Positions 44,751 through 54,166 of a DNA stretch of 64,000 bases are shown here, in pieces. A program made the translations under genes and the position numbers. Under the pieces are notes generated by a model. It saw only the letters and a list, made by a program, of their open reading frames with translations, had not been told where the DNA came from and ran no database searches. Location of the stretch: the NCBI GenBank assembly GCA_017475705.1, contig JAFVFB010000030.1, forward strand, positions 17,774-81,773. The letters run 5' to 3'. Position 1 is the stretch's first letter, and every line of letters begins with the position of its first letter. This DNA is from Alphaproteobacteria bacterium. GTDB taxonomy: Bacteria; Pseudomonadota; Alphaproteobacteria; RF32; CAG-239.

Positions 44751-47700
44751 TTATTTCCCATATAAAGAATCTGATTTCAAAATTTTACCACTAAAAACAA
44801 TATTCTTAGTTTGATTTGCAACAAAAAGATATTCATGAGGATAAGCAACAGCAGGTAAGACCGTCGATTTATCACGCAGCATATTTTTACCTAGTAAACC
44901 GCTAAAATGAATTTTATCGGCAGCAGGATTGGCCTGCAACAAAGATGAAGATAAAGGTTCTGTGGTAGGTAAGGTAAGCGAAGGTTCAACTGATGTGGGC
45001 GATGTCCCAATATGAACTAAGGAGACGACAGGTGATGGTGGAGCGGTTTTCTTAAAACCGGATTTTTGGCTAAGTTCCTGTTGGCTCATATCTTCTGCAA
45101 TAATTGACAGAGAGGGAGCTTTATTTAGATGACTAACTGGCGCAACACCGGATTGAGGGACTGTTGTTGATGCAATTTGCTGTGGCAAATCAGCATAAAA
45201 AGTTTGAATGTGCGTAGGGGCGCTATCACTAAGTTTTTGTTGTTTACTCAACAAGCTATCAGTTGCAATTTCGAAACGATTTAATGACCTTAAAAAGGTA
45301 CGAATATTTTTTTGTGTATCAACATCAATAGCTTTGCGTTCAAAATCTGCCAAAGGAGATTTTTGTTCTACAATCTCTGATGCCTTTGAAGCACTAGATT
45401 GTACGGATAACGTCGTCAAATTTTCTGCTACTCTATTTTCTGCTATTTTATCAGGAATAGCTATGGCATTCATTAATGGGGAGATACCAGCGAAATTGAG
45501 CATAGAAACTATTTGTAAATTTTGACTTTCTTGATGGGTCATAGGGATTTGCTGCAAGACTGCAAGAATTTTGGCAGAAGCATCTTGAGCATTTAAGGAA
45601 TCAAGGTCTTTTTTTTTAGATAAATCACCTTCTAAGGATAATGAACTTGTCGTTTCAGCAACTTGATTAGGCTTAGACGGCAATGGTTTGCCATCTGTTG
45701 AGGTGGGACTGTTAATATCAATTAAAGCAGGGTCTGCCGGAGGATAGACCATATAACGGTCATCTTCACGGGTAGTGATTTTTAACAAATTACGAAAGGC
45801 ATCAAGACTTTTGATGATTTTACCATCCATACGTGTTGTGTAAGTAAGCAAGGTGTGTAAAGCTTGGTTTGTAAGGTCATTGTTTTCTTGCATTTCAGAA
45901 ATTTTTGCAGTATCGACAATGCTTAAGTAATTTTCACGCATCTTATCATATAAAGTCGTAATTTTATCCATATCATCTAAAACAGCTTGATGGTCATAAA
46001 GCATTTGCTGTTTAAGATGGTTGTTAAGCGGTGCAGTATCTGTTGCAAAGAGATTATTGATCTGCTCCAGATAAACCTTAGCCACACTATTATAGTAAGC
46101 AGAATTGTTGTGGGCAACATTATAAACCCAAGTAATTTTATTAAATAAGTTGTCAAAAATATATTTACCATCAACAATGTAATTATCCTCTAAGGATTTA
46201 GGAATAAACTTAAGCTTGGACTTAAGGACATTTAATTCAGCCCCCATATCAATCAAAGTTTTTTCATCAGGCTGATGGTCAGCTATTTTTAACATGCGCG
46301 TTAGTTTCTTTTCTGACTTTTGTAGGGTATTAAGGTTCATACGATAAAGATGATTGACGTTTTCATTACTGGTTTGCGGCTTAAATTTTTGAGCATCTGT
46401 TTGTAATTGTGTTACATAGGCTAACTCTTGTTCGAGCTGAGATTTAATCTGAGAAACTTTGGCTGCTCGTTTTTCTTTTTGCCGCTTTTGCTGCGCTTCT
46501 TGAGCCTCTTTCAAACGTAATTCTGTCTGATGGATGCGTTGAATACTTTCTTTTAAATCAGCTTTAACTTGCGGTGCATCAAGCTGACCATCAAAACTGA
46601 ATTTTAGAACATCTAAGAAGGATGCATTATGATAAACAGCCTCAAAGACAGCAGTAAAGAGCCAGCTATTAAGATTAAGATCCAAAGTCATACCAACATT
46701 AGCAACTGGTGATTCGAAAACGACACTATCAGAAACCAATAGCCCATTCGAGATATTATACTTACCAGTTATTTTGCTGAAATTACTCTGACCAGATTGT
46801 AGACTGCGATGAATGCTCTCTTCAAAACCATCAGTATTCTTGCGCTGTTCAAGTTCAAACTTTATGATATCTAAATCCCAACCCTTAACGGAGGTATCAG
46901 TATATGAAAAATCACCATGAGAAGTCAAATTTTCTATAAAGTCTTGAGCTGAGGTTGCCAAGGATTTAAAATTCCCTTGCGCTGTTAGAATACCAGGGCC
47001 GATAGCATAGGTATTACCCCCTATTCCAGAGAAGGGCACTGATTTAAGCTCATACTGCCCATTAATATCAGGGATATTATGACTATTAAGCTTAAAGTTA
47101 AGAGAAATTAGAGTGTCATGGTCATGAGCTATAAAATTTTGAACATCAAGCAAACCATCATTTAGAGTTGCATTTAAAAGAGCAGAAGTATAATTTTTAC
47201 CCTTAAATACTAACTGTTGAGAAGCTAATTGCATCTTAAAGTTGACATTTTTCATAGGACTGTAATCAATCTTTTGTGCATCAATAGCAGGTTTAGCTAA
47301 AAAAGTAACATTTTCTGCTAATGAAGGCGTATATAGATTTCTCTTTTCTATGCCTAACCAGCGATCAGCATCAAATTTATCAAAGTCAAGACTTGCCGTC
47401 ACTTTAGGTAAAGGCGTTTTATTTTCAAACTGCAATTGCCCAGCTATGTGATTAGCTCCTAAATAAGCACTGGCATTGTTTAATATAAAGTCATTATAAG
47501 AGCCCTTAACTTGACCAGATAGGGTAAAAGCTGTGACGGGTAAATCTGGACGATAATCTAAATTAAGAGCTTTGACAAAGTTAATAAAATTGTTGGTCTT
47601 AAGCTCCAAATCTCCATCAAAAACAGTAGTCTTATCATCGCGTACAACAGTACCAGTATAGGAAAATTCAGCATCACCAAATTTCTGTACTGAACTGAGA

Positions 47701-49610
47701 CTGAAGTTTCTTAAATCACCACTAAGTGCACCTTGTGCAGCAAATATTTTGCGCTGGAAAAGTTTTTTATCACCAGTTGGTATGCCTAATGTAGTAGCAA
47801 ATAATGGAAAATTATCAGTTCTGATATCGTAACTTAACTCATTAAAATAGGGCGCCTTATAGATATTTTTCATATCTGCCTTTAAATTAAGAGCCGCACC
47901 GGCAAGGCTTGATGCAGAAAAGTCCTTGATAATGAATTTATCTTGATAAGATTGAAATTCTAACAGCATTTTTTCTAAAGCAACATTATTATAAACCGCA
48001 GAGGAGATGTGTATACGCGCATCAACATTAATGTCATGATTCCAAAAAATATGATTAAATTGATGAATTAATTTTTCCTCTAAAGAAGCCGATTGAACAT
48101 CGGAAGAAAAAGGCTTAATATACTTATCAAAAAGAATTTTAGAACTTTTGATATCTGCAACCACATATAGAGGCTTTTTAGATGTAATGAAACCAAGATT
48201 GCCTTGCAATTCGGTTGCATCTACGATAGCTTGCGGAATGGTTACTTTCACATTATCTAAATCACCATTAAGTAAAAAAGTTGCTTCGCCCTTCTTAAAA
48301 ATAGTCTTTTTATCATCTTCACTGGAAAATTTTGCTAAATCGACATTAAACAAAGAGGCAAAAACCCGTAAATCAGCCGTTTTAAAAGAGTTTTCTAGTC
48401 GATAATCGATAGTATCACCTAAATTGATAATGCCGTTTGATTTGAGCATCGTGGAGCCGGGAAATTCTGCATTAAACCTAGATAGTTGTAATGCCTTGTC
48501 CGAAATATTAAAAATAAGGGCAATATTTTGTGCTTCGGCATGGCGATATAAACCATGGGCGGATTTAAGATTAATAGAGGTGTTATAATGCAAAAATGGT
48601 AGACCTGAAAAGGTCTTGTTTTGCTTAGCATAAGTAAGAATATCTCCGAGAACTGTTTCAAACACATCAAGATTTAAGGCTGTCATATCCAAGTTAGCAG
48701 CAATATCTTGTTGCTTTATGCTGACACTGCCGCTACCTTTGGTATCTGCGCCATATGCAACATTAAAATTATCTAGTGTAATATCATGATTGGTATAGTC
48801 ATATTTAAATGAGAGATAGAAAGATCTGTCGTAATGTTCCGGAATACTTTTTTCACCAAAAATGATGCGCATCATAGCGGCAAGATTCGAACTATCTGCT
48901 GTTAAGCTACCCTTGGCTTTATCTCCAATAGTACCGTTAAGAGTGATTTTACTGGCAGTTGCAGCATTGCCGAATAACAAATTAACATTAAGATCATTGT
49001 TTTTTACAATTTGACCATTAAAGACGATCTCGCTGTTATTGTATATAAATTTGCCATTTGTTTTATAGGGGCCTCGAAGAGATGGGGCACTGATAAAGCC
49101 GGAAATGTTAGGAATTTCAAGTTGTCGGTTGTTTTTTAGATTTTTGTAATTGAAAGTCGCACCAGAAAAATGTACATCGTTAAAAGAAACTTTAACATTG
49201 CCAGAGGCATTTTTATCAGTAGCAACAATGCCTTTCCAGTTAGAAATTCCATTTTCATCTTTGATAACATTAACGGTTGTTCCATTAAGATGCATGGAGC
49301 TGAGGATAAATTTGTGCTGCAGTAAAGCCATTAAATCCAGATTCGCAGAAACAGAATTAATCTGTACTAGAGGTTCTTTAGGGGCTTTCTTCGCAGAAAA
49401 ACGGATTTGATTAGCTGAAAACTTAGGAGAAGGCAAAAGATCTACTTTAAGATTGCCCTGAATAACGGCATTTAAGCCGGTTATTTGAGATAGTCGCTGC
49501 TCCACAAGCGCTTTATGCTGATTCCAGTCAAGCATATAGATATATATCCCAAGCCCTGTTATAAGCAAAACCAAAAGGCAAATGATAGCGATGATAGTCT
49601 TTTTTAGCAC
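44751..49610 (-). CDS. Giant AsmA-family protein
   Basis: 1619 residues. One N-terminal membrane helix (IIAIICLLVLLITGLGIYIYML) precedes the AsmA start (ALVEQRLSQITGLNAVIQGNLKVDLLPSPKFSANQIRFS). About 1000 residues of beta-rich repeats suit a long bridge groove. Near residues 1060-1110 lies a charged coiled coil (RLKEAQEAQQKRQKEKRAAK), then a helical region and a Ser/Pro-rich tail of ~300 residues that other AsmA proteins lack. AsmA proteins (TamB/YhdP relatives) move phospholipid to the outer membrane; this is family knowledge. It precedes the galU-like gene by 71 bases on the same strand. Confidence 0.88.
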   Translation of the reverse strand: MLKKTIIAIICLLVLLITGLGIYIYMLDWNQHKALVEQRLSQITGLNAVIQGNLKVDLLPSPKFSANQIRFSAKKAPKEPLVQINSVSANLDLMALLQHKFILSSMHLNGTTVNVIKDENGISNWKGIVATDKNASGNVKVSFNDVHFSGATFNYKNLKNNRQLEIPNISGFISAPSLRGPYKTNGKFIYNNSEIVFNGQIVKNNDLNVNLLFGNAATASKITLNGTIGDKAKGSLTADSSNLAAMMRIIFGEKSIPEHYDRSFYLSFKYDYTNHDITLDNFNVAYGADTKGSGSVSIKQQDIAANLDMTALNLDVFETVLGDILTYAKQNKTFSGLPFLHYNTSINLKSAHGLYRHAEAQNIALIFNISDKALQLSRFNAEFPGSTMLKSNGIINLGDTIDYRLENSFKTADLRVFASLFNVDLAKFSSEDDKKTIFKKGEATFLLNGDLDNVKVTIPQAIVDATELQGNLGFITSKKPLYVVADIKSSKILFDKYIKPFSSDVQSASLEEKLIHQFNHIFWNHDINVDARIHISSAVYNNVALEKMLLEFQSYQDKFIIKDFSASSLAGAALNLKADMKNIYKAPYFNELSYDIRTDNFPLFATTLGIPTGDKKLFQRKIFAAQGALSGDLRNFSLSSVQKFGDAEFSYTGTVVRDDKTTVFDGDLELKTNNFINFVKALNLDYRPDLPVTAFTLSGQVKGSYNDFILNNASAYLGANHIAGQLQFENKTPLPKVTASLDFDKFDADRWLGIEKRNLYTPSLAENVTFLAKPAIDAQKIDYSPMKNVNFKMQLASQQLVFKGKNYTSALLNATLNDGLLDVQNFIAHDHDTLISLNFKLNSHNIPDINGQYELKSVPFSGIGGNTYAIGPGILTAQGNFKSLATSAQDFIENLTSHGDFSYTDTSVKGWDLDIIKFELEQRKNTDGFEESIHRSLQSGQSNFSKITGKYNISNGLLVSDSVVFESPVANVGMTLDLNLNSWLFTAVFEAVYHNASFLDVLKFSFDGQLDAPQVKADLKESIQRIHQTELRLKEAQEAQQKRQKEKRAAKVSQIKSQLEQELAYVTQLQTDAQKFKPQTSNENVNHLYRMNLNTLQKSEKKLTRMLKIADHQPDEKTLIDMGAELNVLKSKLKFIPKSLEDNYIVDGKYIFDNLFNKITWVYNVAHNNSAYYNSVAKVYLEQINNLFATDTAPLNNHLKQQMLYDHQAVLDDMDKITTLYDKMRENYLSIVDTAKISEMQENNDLTNQALHTLLTYTTRMDGKIIKSLDAFRNLLKITTREDDRYMVYPPADPALIDINSPTSTDGKPLPSKPNQVAETTSSLSLEGDLSKKKDLDSLNAQDASAKILAVLQQIPMTHQESQNLQIVSMLNFAGISPLMNAIAIPDKIAENRVAENLTTLSVQSSASKASEIVEQKSPLADFERKAIDVDTQKNIRTFLRSLNRFEIATDSLLSKQQKLSDSAPTHIQTFYADLPQQIASTTVPQSGVAPVSHLNKAPSLSIIAEDMSQQELSQKSGFKKTAPPSPVVSLVHIGTSPTSVEPSLTLPTTEPLSSSLLQANPAADKIHFSGLLGKNMLRDKSTVLPAVAYPHEYLFVANQTKNIVFSGKILKSDSLYGK

Positions 49611-49726
49611 GTTTTTCTCCTTAATAAAAATAAGCTTTGCTAAATTTTTTCTTTATTGTATATTATAAAAAATTAACGAAACGATAATATGCAATATTTT
49701 TTTATCAGCGATTGAGGAGAGAGCCC

Positions 49727-50134
49727 ATGCAGAAAAAAATACAGCAGCTTTTAGCAATGGCAGTGGCCACAAAAGATAAGGCGTATGCACCATATTCCAA
49801 ATATCATGTTGGTGCTGCGATATGCGCTAAGAGTGGTAAAATATATACCGCTTGTAATGTTGAAAATATGTCTTTTCCTTGTGGAACCTGTGCCGAAGCT
49901 GGAGCAATTGCAGCGATGGTCGCCGGAGGAGATAACGGCATAGATGCCATACTTATTGTTGCAGATGGAGCCGAGTTAGTTTATCCATGTGGGGCATGTC
50001 TGCAGAGAATAGCAGAATTTGCCACTCCTCAGACGACAGTTTATTTAGCCACTGAAACAGAAATTTGTAAGACATATCAACTAAAAGAATTACTTCCGTA
50101 CAATTTTGTAGCCAAGGAACTAAAAGATGATTAA
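49727..50134 (+). CDS. cdd: Cytidine deaminase
   Basis: 135 residues, the small tetrameric type. APYSKYHVGAA and NVENMSFPCGTCAEAG (zinc Cys and catalytic Glu) and YPCGACLQ (second PCxxC zinc motif) are complete. GAGGAGAG precedes the ATG at 49727. It overlaps the next gene by eight bases. First gene of a nucleoside salvage operon. Confidence 0.93.
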   Translation: MQKKIQQLLAMAVATKDKAYAPYSKYHVGAAICAKSGKIYTACNVENMSFPCGTCAEAGAIAAMVAGGDNGIDAILIVADGAELVYPCGACLQRIAEFATPQTTVYLATETEICKTYQLKELLPYNFVAKELKDD

Positions 50135-50939
50135 GCAAAGTGCCGAATATATAATAAAATCATTACAACTCCATAAGCCTCAGATAGCAGTGATTCTAGG
50201 ATCGGGGCTAGGCCAATTTGTGGAAGGACTAACTAAAAAAAAGGTTATTAAATATAAAGATATTCCGCATTTTCCACAAAGTAGTGTTGAAGGACATAAA
50301 GGGGAGCTTATTCGAGGGTTCATCGGCAATAAAGAAATTCTCTGCCTAAATGGGCGCTTTCATCTTTATGAAGGATATGAACCAGAAATTATTGCACGAA
50401 CCATCTATATTCTGAAAGAAATAGGGATAAAGCAATTGATTATAACTAATGCTGCAGGATCTTTGCGTAAAGCATTATCTCCGGGAAGCTTGATGCTGAT
50501 AAAAGATCATATCAATTTTAGCGGTAAAAATCCGCTAGTAGGTAGAAATAATGATGATTATGGGCCGCGTTTCCCAGCCATCAATAATGTCTACAGCTCC
50601 AAGATGCGCCAGCAGTGCTTAAATATTGCGCGTAGAACTAAAATTAAGCTAAAGCAAGGTGTCTACCTAATGGTTTTAGGGCCGAACTTTGAAACACCGG
50701 CAGAGATTGCCATGTTTGCCAAATGGGGAGCAGATGCAGTAGGAATGTCTACCGTTCCAGAAGTTATTGCTGCTGCACATTGCTCTATTGATGTTCTGGG
50801 AATTTCCGTAATTACCAATTACGGCTCAGGTCTAGTTCATAATCAAATGCCAAGCCACGAAGAAACGCTGGCTGGGGCGGCTCTGGCGGCAAATAATCTG
50901 ATAAAACTACTGTATACATTTATCAAAGAGGAGAACTAG
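50127..50939 (+). CDS. Purine-nucleoside phosphorylase (trimeric PNP family)
   Basis: 270 residues. Motifs of the trimeric inosine-guanosine phosphorylase family are visible: VILGSGLGQFVEGL (phosphate site), FHLYEGYEPEIIARTIY, TNAAGSLRKALSPGSLMLIKDHIN, GPNFETPAEI and VGMSTVPEVIAAAHC. It splits purine nucleosides to base and ribose-1-phosphate. It is coupled to cdd by overlap, and deoA follows after two bases. Confidence 0.93.
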   Translation: MIKQSAEYIIKSLQLHKPQIAVILGSGLGQFVEGLTKKKVIKYKDIPHFPQSSVEGHKGELIRGFIGNKEILCLNGRFHLYEGYEPEIIARTIYILKEIGIKQLIITNAAGSLRKALSPGSLMLIKDHINFSGKNPLVGRNNDDYGPRFPAINNVYSSKMRQQCLNIARRTKIKLKQGVYLMVLGPNFETPAEIAMFAKWGADAVGMSTVPEVIAAAHCSIDVLGISVITNYGSGLVHNQMPSHEETLAGAALAANNLIKLLYTFIKEEN

Positions 50940-50941
50940 AT

Positions 50942-52255
50942 ATGCTGCCACAAGAAATTATTCGTAAAGTACGCAACAGAGACAAGCTGACTGCAGAAGA
51001 AATTTATTTTTTTATTAACGGAATGAGCAAGGGGGAGATTGCAGATATACAAGCGGCATCATTTTCTATGGCCGTTTTCTTGAATGGCCTAAGTGAAGAA
51101 GAAACACTGGCTCTAACCTGCGCGATGAGAGATTCTGGTGAACAAATAACTTGGCAGGATATGGATAAGGGGCCGATTGTCGATAAGCATTCAACCGGCG
51201 GCGTAGGAGATAAAGTAAGCTTGATGCTGGCACCAATGCTAGCGGCATGTGGTGCTTTTGTACCGATGATTGCTGGCCGAGGATTGGGGCATACAGGAGG
51301 AACATTGGATAAACTGGAAGCAATTGCCGGCTATACTACCACTGTAGATACTCAAAAATTTAAACAAGTTGTGCAGAAAATAGGTTGTGCGATTATTGGC
51401 CAAACCGCAGATTTAGCACCAGCAGACAAAAAACTCTACGCTATTCGTGATGTTTGTGCAACGGTAGAATCTATCCCACTTATCACCGCATCAATACTAG
51501 CTAAAAAACTGGCCGCAGGTCTGCAATATCTGGTTATGGATATAAAATGCGGTAATGGTGCTTTTATGGAAAATAAACAATCTGCAATAGCATTGGCCCA
51601 TTCCATAGCTCGCGTGGCAAATGGCGCCGGTACCAAAACTTCTGCCTTATTAACCGATATGAATAGTGTTTTGGGGAGCACTGTGGGTAACGCATTGGAA
51701 GTAAAAGAAGCAATAGATTATTTACAAGGAAATAAACTTAATCCAAGGTTAAATGAAGTGACAATGGCTCTATGTGCTGAGCTTCTAACCAATAGTAAAG
51801 TGGCTAGCAGTAAAGCGGAAGCAGAACAGCAATTGCAGCATGCTTTAAGTAGTGGCAAAGCTTATCAAAAATTTGTGGAGATGGCCGTATCCCTTGGGGC
51901 TGATAAAGAGATTGTAGAAAACTATGTAAAAAGTGCCCCAATTGCTAAATATACCAAAGCAGTGTATGCACAACAAGAGGGATATGTGGCAACCATTGAT
52001 ACAAGGACAGTCGGTCTAGGCGTAATTATGCTGGGCGGGGGAAGAACAACACCAGAGCAAAAAATTAATTACACCACGGGTTTTTCAGAGTTTTGCCAAA
52101 TAGGCGATAAAGTTGATAAAAAGACACCTTTATGCTATATTCATGCCGAAGATGAAGCAATTATAAAGCCCGTGGCAGACATGATACACCAAGCCGTTAA
52201 AATCAATCCACAACCACCGAAACAGACACCTGTCATTATTCAAAAAATTGCATAA
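50942..52255 (+). CDS. deoA: Thymidine/pyrimidine-nucleoside phosphorylase
   Basis: 437 residues, full length. Signature VDKHSTGGVGDKVSLMLAPMLAACG and the phosphate loop are followed by GRGLGHTGGTLDKLEAI, then a C-terminal PYNP domain with GLGVIMLGGGRT. It cleaves thymidine or deoxyuridine to base and deoxyribose-1-phosphate. Third gene of the cdd-PNP-deoA operon. No deoB or deoC follows here. Confidence 0.94.
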   Translation: MLPQEIIRKVRNRDKLTAEEIYFFINGMSKGEIADIQAASFSMAVFLNGLSEEETLALTCAMRDSGEQITWQDMDKGPIVDKHSTGGVGDKVSLMLAPMLAACGAFVPMIAGRGLGHTGGTLDKLEAIAGYTTTVDTQKFKQVVQKIGCAIIGQTADLAPADKKLYAIRDVCATVESIPLITASILAKKLAAGLQYLVMDIKCGNGAFMENKQSAIALAHSIARVANGAGTKTSALLTDMNSVLGSTVGNALEVKEAIDYLQGNKLNPRLNEVTMALCAELLTNSKVASSKAEAEQQLQHALSSGKAYQKFVEMAVSLGADKEIVENYVKSAPIAKYTKAVYAQQEGYVATIDTRTVGLGVIMLGGGRTTPEQKINYTTGFSEFCQIGDKVDKKTPLCYIHAEDEAIIKPVADMIHQAVKINPQPPKQTPVIIQKIA

Positions 52256-52258
52256 CCA

Positions 52259-53533
52259 CTAATAATGGTGGGGCTTCTTCGGTTGTGGGGGAGCCAAGAA
52301 ATCCGTGCGAGACTTATAATGCTTAATCTTATTTAATAAAGCATAATCAGGCATACCATCTTGCGGCAACTTCCACTTTTTTTGTAATTGTTTGACAGCT
52401 TCTGCAGTTTTTGCCCCATATCGTCCATCTTCTTTTAAGCCGGCATGGATAACACGGTTGGCAAAATGTTGCACTTTTAAAATATCTTCATCTGTTAGTT
52501 TATAGTGAGACTTTTCAGTTAAAGGAGAAAATTTTTGCTGACCTTTCGTATATTCGGCTAGCTTGACAATGGCCAAAGCATAATTAATAGAGCGGTTCCA
52601 AATCATGATACGGCGGAAATTGCTTAAGGTCATATAAGCACGTCCTCGTCTGCCATCAGGAAGAATGATAGCTGCGGCTGCATCTTTGGGAAGTTGTAAG
52701 CCTCTACCATTATGGCCAGTAACGCCAAGTTTTTGCCATTCGGCAACTGTCTTATATTTTTTACTTCCGATAAGTTCATAATTAAAATTCCACGGCAAAA
52801 TAACTTCTTGTCCCCAAGGTTCATTTGCTTTCCAACCAAGCTTTGATAAATAGTTGGCTGCAGAGGCAATAGCATCATCAAAGCTATCCCAAATATCTGC
52901 CACACCATCACCATCATAGTCAATAGCATAGGCATTGTAGGTTGAAGGCATAAATTGGAAATGCCCCATTGCACCAGCCCAAGAACCTTTCATTTTTTCG
53001 CCGCTTAAATCATACTTATCCATAATTTTCAAAACATGATAAAGCTCTTGTTTAAAAAATTTAGAGCGGCGATTCTTATAACTTAAATTAGTTAAACCAT
53101 CTATCAGATGATGTTTGCCCTTATTATAGCCAAAATGCGTTTCCACTCCCCAAAAAGCAATTAAATAATGCAAAGGGACACCTGTGTTATCACATAATTT
53201 TTGGTATTTTTTTGCTAATTTTTTATAATGCTGACGCGCTTTTGCAACCTTATCCATGTTAACTAACTTATTGATATAAACATCAGAAGTTAGGATAAAT
53301 TCTGCTTGTTTTTTATCATGTTGCAGTACCATGGGTTGAACAGCGTGAAAATAATCTTTATTATAGGCTTTTATAATTGTTTTTTTAGAAATGCCCTTTC
53401 CAAGCATTTCCTGCTTGAGTGCTTTTAGCCAACTATCCCATTCTTGGCGTTGTTCAGTAACACTCTTTACAGCTAAGGCCGGAGAGGACGTAAATATAAC
53501 GAAAAACAATAAAATAACAAACTTCTTAAACAT
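52259..53533 (-). CDS. mltB: Lytic murein transglycosylase (MltB type)
   Basis: 424 residues with a Sec signal (MFKKFVILLFFVIFTSSPALA) and no lipobox, so probably periplasmic. The catalytic Glu lies in AFWGVETHFGYNKG, and MGHFQFMPSTYNAYAIDYDGDG is the family's second signature. A C-terminal peptidoglycan-binding domain (QHFANRVIHAGLKEDGRYGAKTAEAVKQLQKKW) follows. It cuts glycan strands of peptidoglycan. The ATG at 53533 with GGCGG upstream is chosen; an earlier ATG four codons upstream has no site. Convergent with deoA, three bases apart. Confidence 0.92.
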   Translation of the reverse strand: MFKKFVILLFFVIFTSSPALAVKSVTEQRQEWDSWLKALKQEMLGKGISKKTIIKAYNKDYFHAVQPMVLQHDKKQAEFILTSDVYINKLVNMDKVAKARQHYKKLAKKYQKLCDNTGVPLHYLIAFWGVETHFGYNKGKHHLIDGLTNLSYKNRRSKFFKQELYHVLKIMDKYDLSGEKMKGSWAGAMGHFQFMPSTYNAYAIDYDGDGVADIWDSFDDAIASAANYLSKLGWKANEPWGQEVILPWNFNYELIGSKKYKTVAEWQKLGVTGHNGRGLQLPKDAAAAIILPDGRRGRAYMTLSNFRRIMIWNRSINYALAIVKLAEYTKGQQKFSPLTEKSHYKLTDEDILKVQHFANRVIHAGLKEDGRYGAKTAEAVKQLQKKWKLPQDGMPDYALLNKIKHYKSRTDFLAPPQPKKPHHY

Positions 53534-53654
53534 ATTAACCGCCATGATAAAAAAAGAATGACATTAGTATAAGAAAAATATCTTTACTTTCTCCTAACAA
53601 TCAATCATTTACATCAAAAAAAATATATGTTAAGAAAAAAATAAGGAGAACAAC

Positions 53655-54113
53655 ATGAATATTGCAGAATTTAAACAATGCCTAGCACCTAAGCAAGCTA
53701 TCTTAGGAATAGATTTTGGAACCAAGCGCATGGGGTTGGCAGTGTCAGATTTATCGCGTACAATTGCTAGTGCATACAAAATATTATATCGTAAAAATTT
53801 GGCGCAAGATTTGGCTGAACTGAAGCAAATTGTACAAGATAAAGAAATCGGTGCGGTGGTGATGGGGCTACCTTTGCAAATGAATGGCAAAGAGGGAAAT
53901 ATAGCAGAAGAAGTTCGCCGATTCGCAACAGTTTTGGAAGGAAATTTGAATATGCCAGTACTGCTTTGGGATGAACGTTTATCTTCTTTAGCCATGGAAA
54001 ATTTTTTAATTAAGGAAGTAGATTTATCTCGCAAAAAGCGCGCCAAAGTACTAGATGCATCAGCAGCAGCTTATATCCTTCAAGGAGCTTTAGACGCATT
54101 AAAATATGCATAA
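53655..54113 (+). CDS. ruvX: RuvX/YqgF pre-16S rRNA nuclease
   Basis: 152 residues. The RNase H-like fold motifs LGIDFGTKRMGLAVSD, VMGLPLQMNGKEG and LLWDERLSS, and the C-terminal Asp in KVLDASAAAYILQ, are complete. The family processes the 5' end of 16S rRNA and was earlier proposed as a Holliday-junction resolvase. AAGGAG precedes the ATG. Single-gene unit. Confidence 0.95.
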   Translation: MNIAEFKQCLAPKQAILGIDFGTKRMGLAVSDLSRTIASAYKILYRKNLAQDLAELKQIVQDKEIGAVVMGLPLQMNGKEGNIAEEVRRFATVLEGNLNMPVLLWDERLSSLAMENFLIKEVDLSRKKRAKVLDASAAAYILQGALDALKYA

Positions 54114-54116
54114 AAT

Positions 54117-54146
54117 AAATAAGGGAAGTTTTAACTTCCCTTATTT
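54117..54146. terminator. Bidirectional terminator between ruvX and ileS
   Basis: 14-bp arms AAATAAGGGAAGTT / AACTTCCCTTATTT around a 2-base loop, with T- and A-rich flanks. It serves both convergent genes. Confidence 0.92.
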
Positions 54147-54166
54147 TAGTCAATAGCACACAGAAA

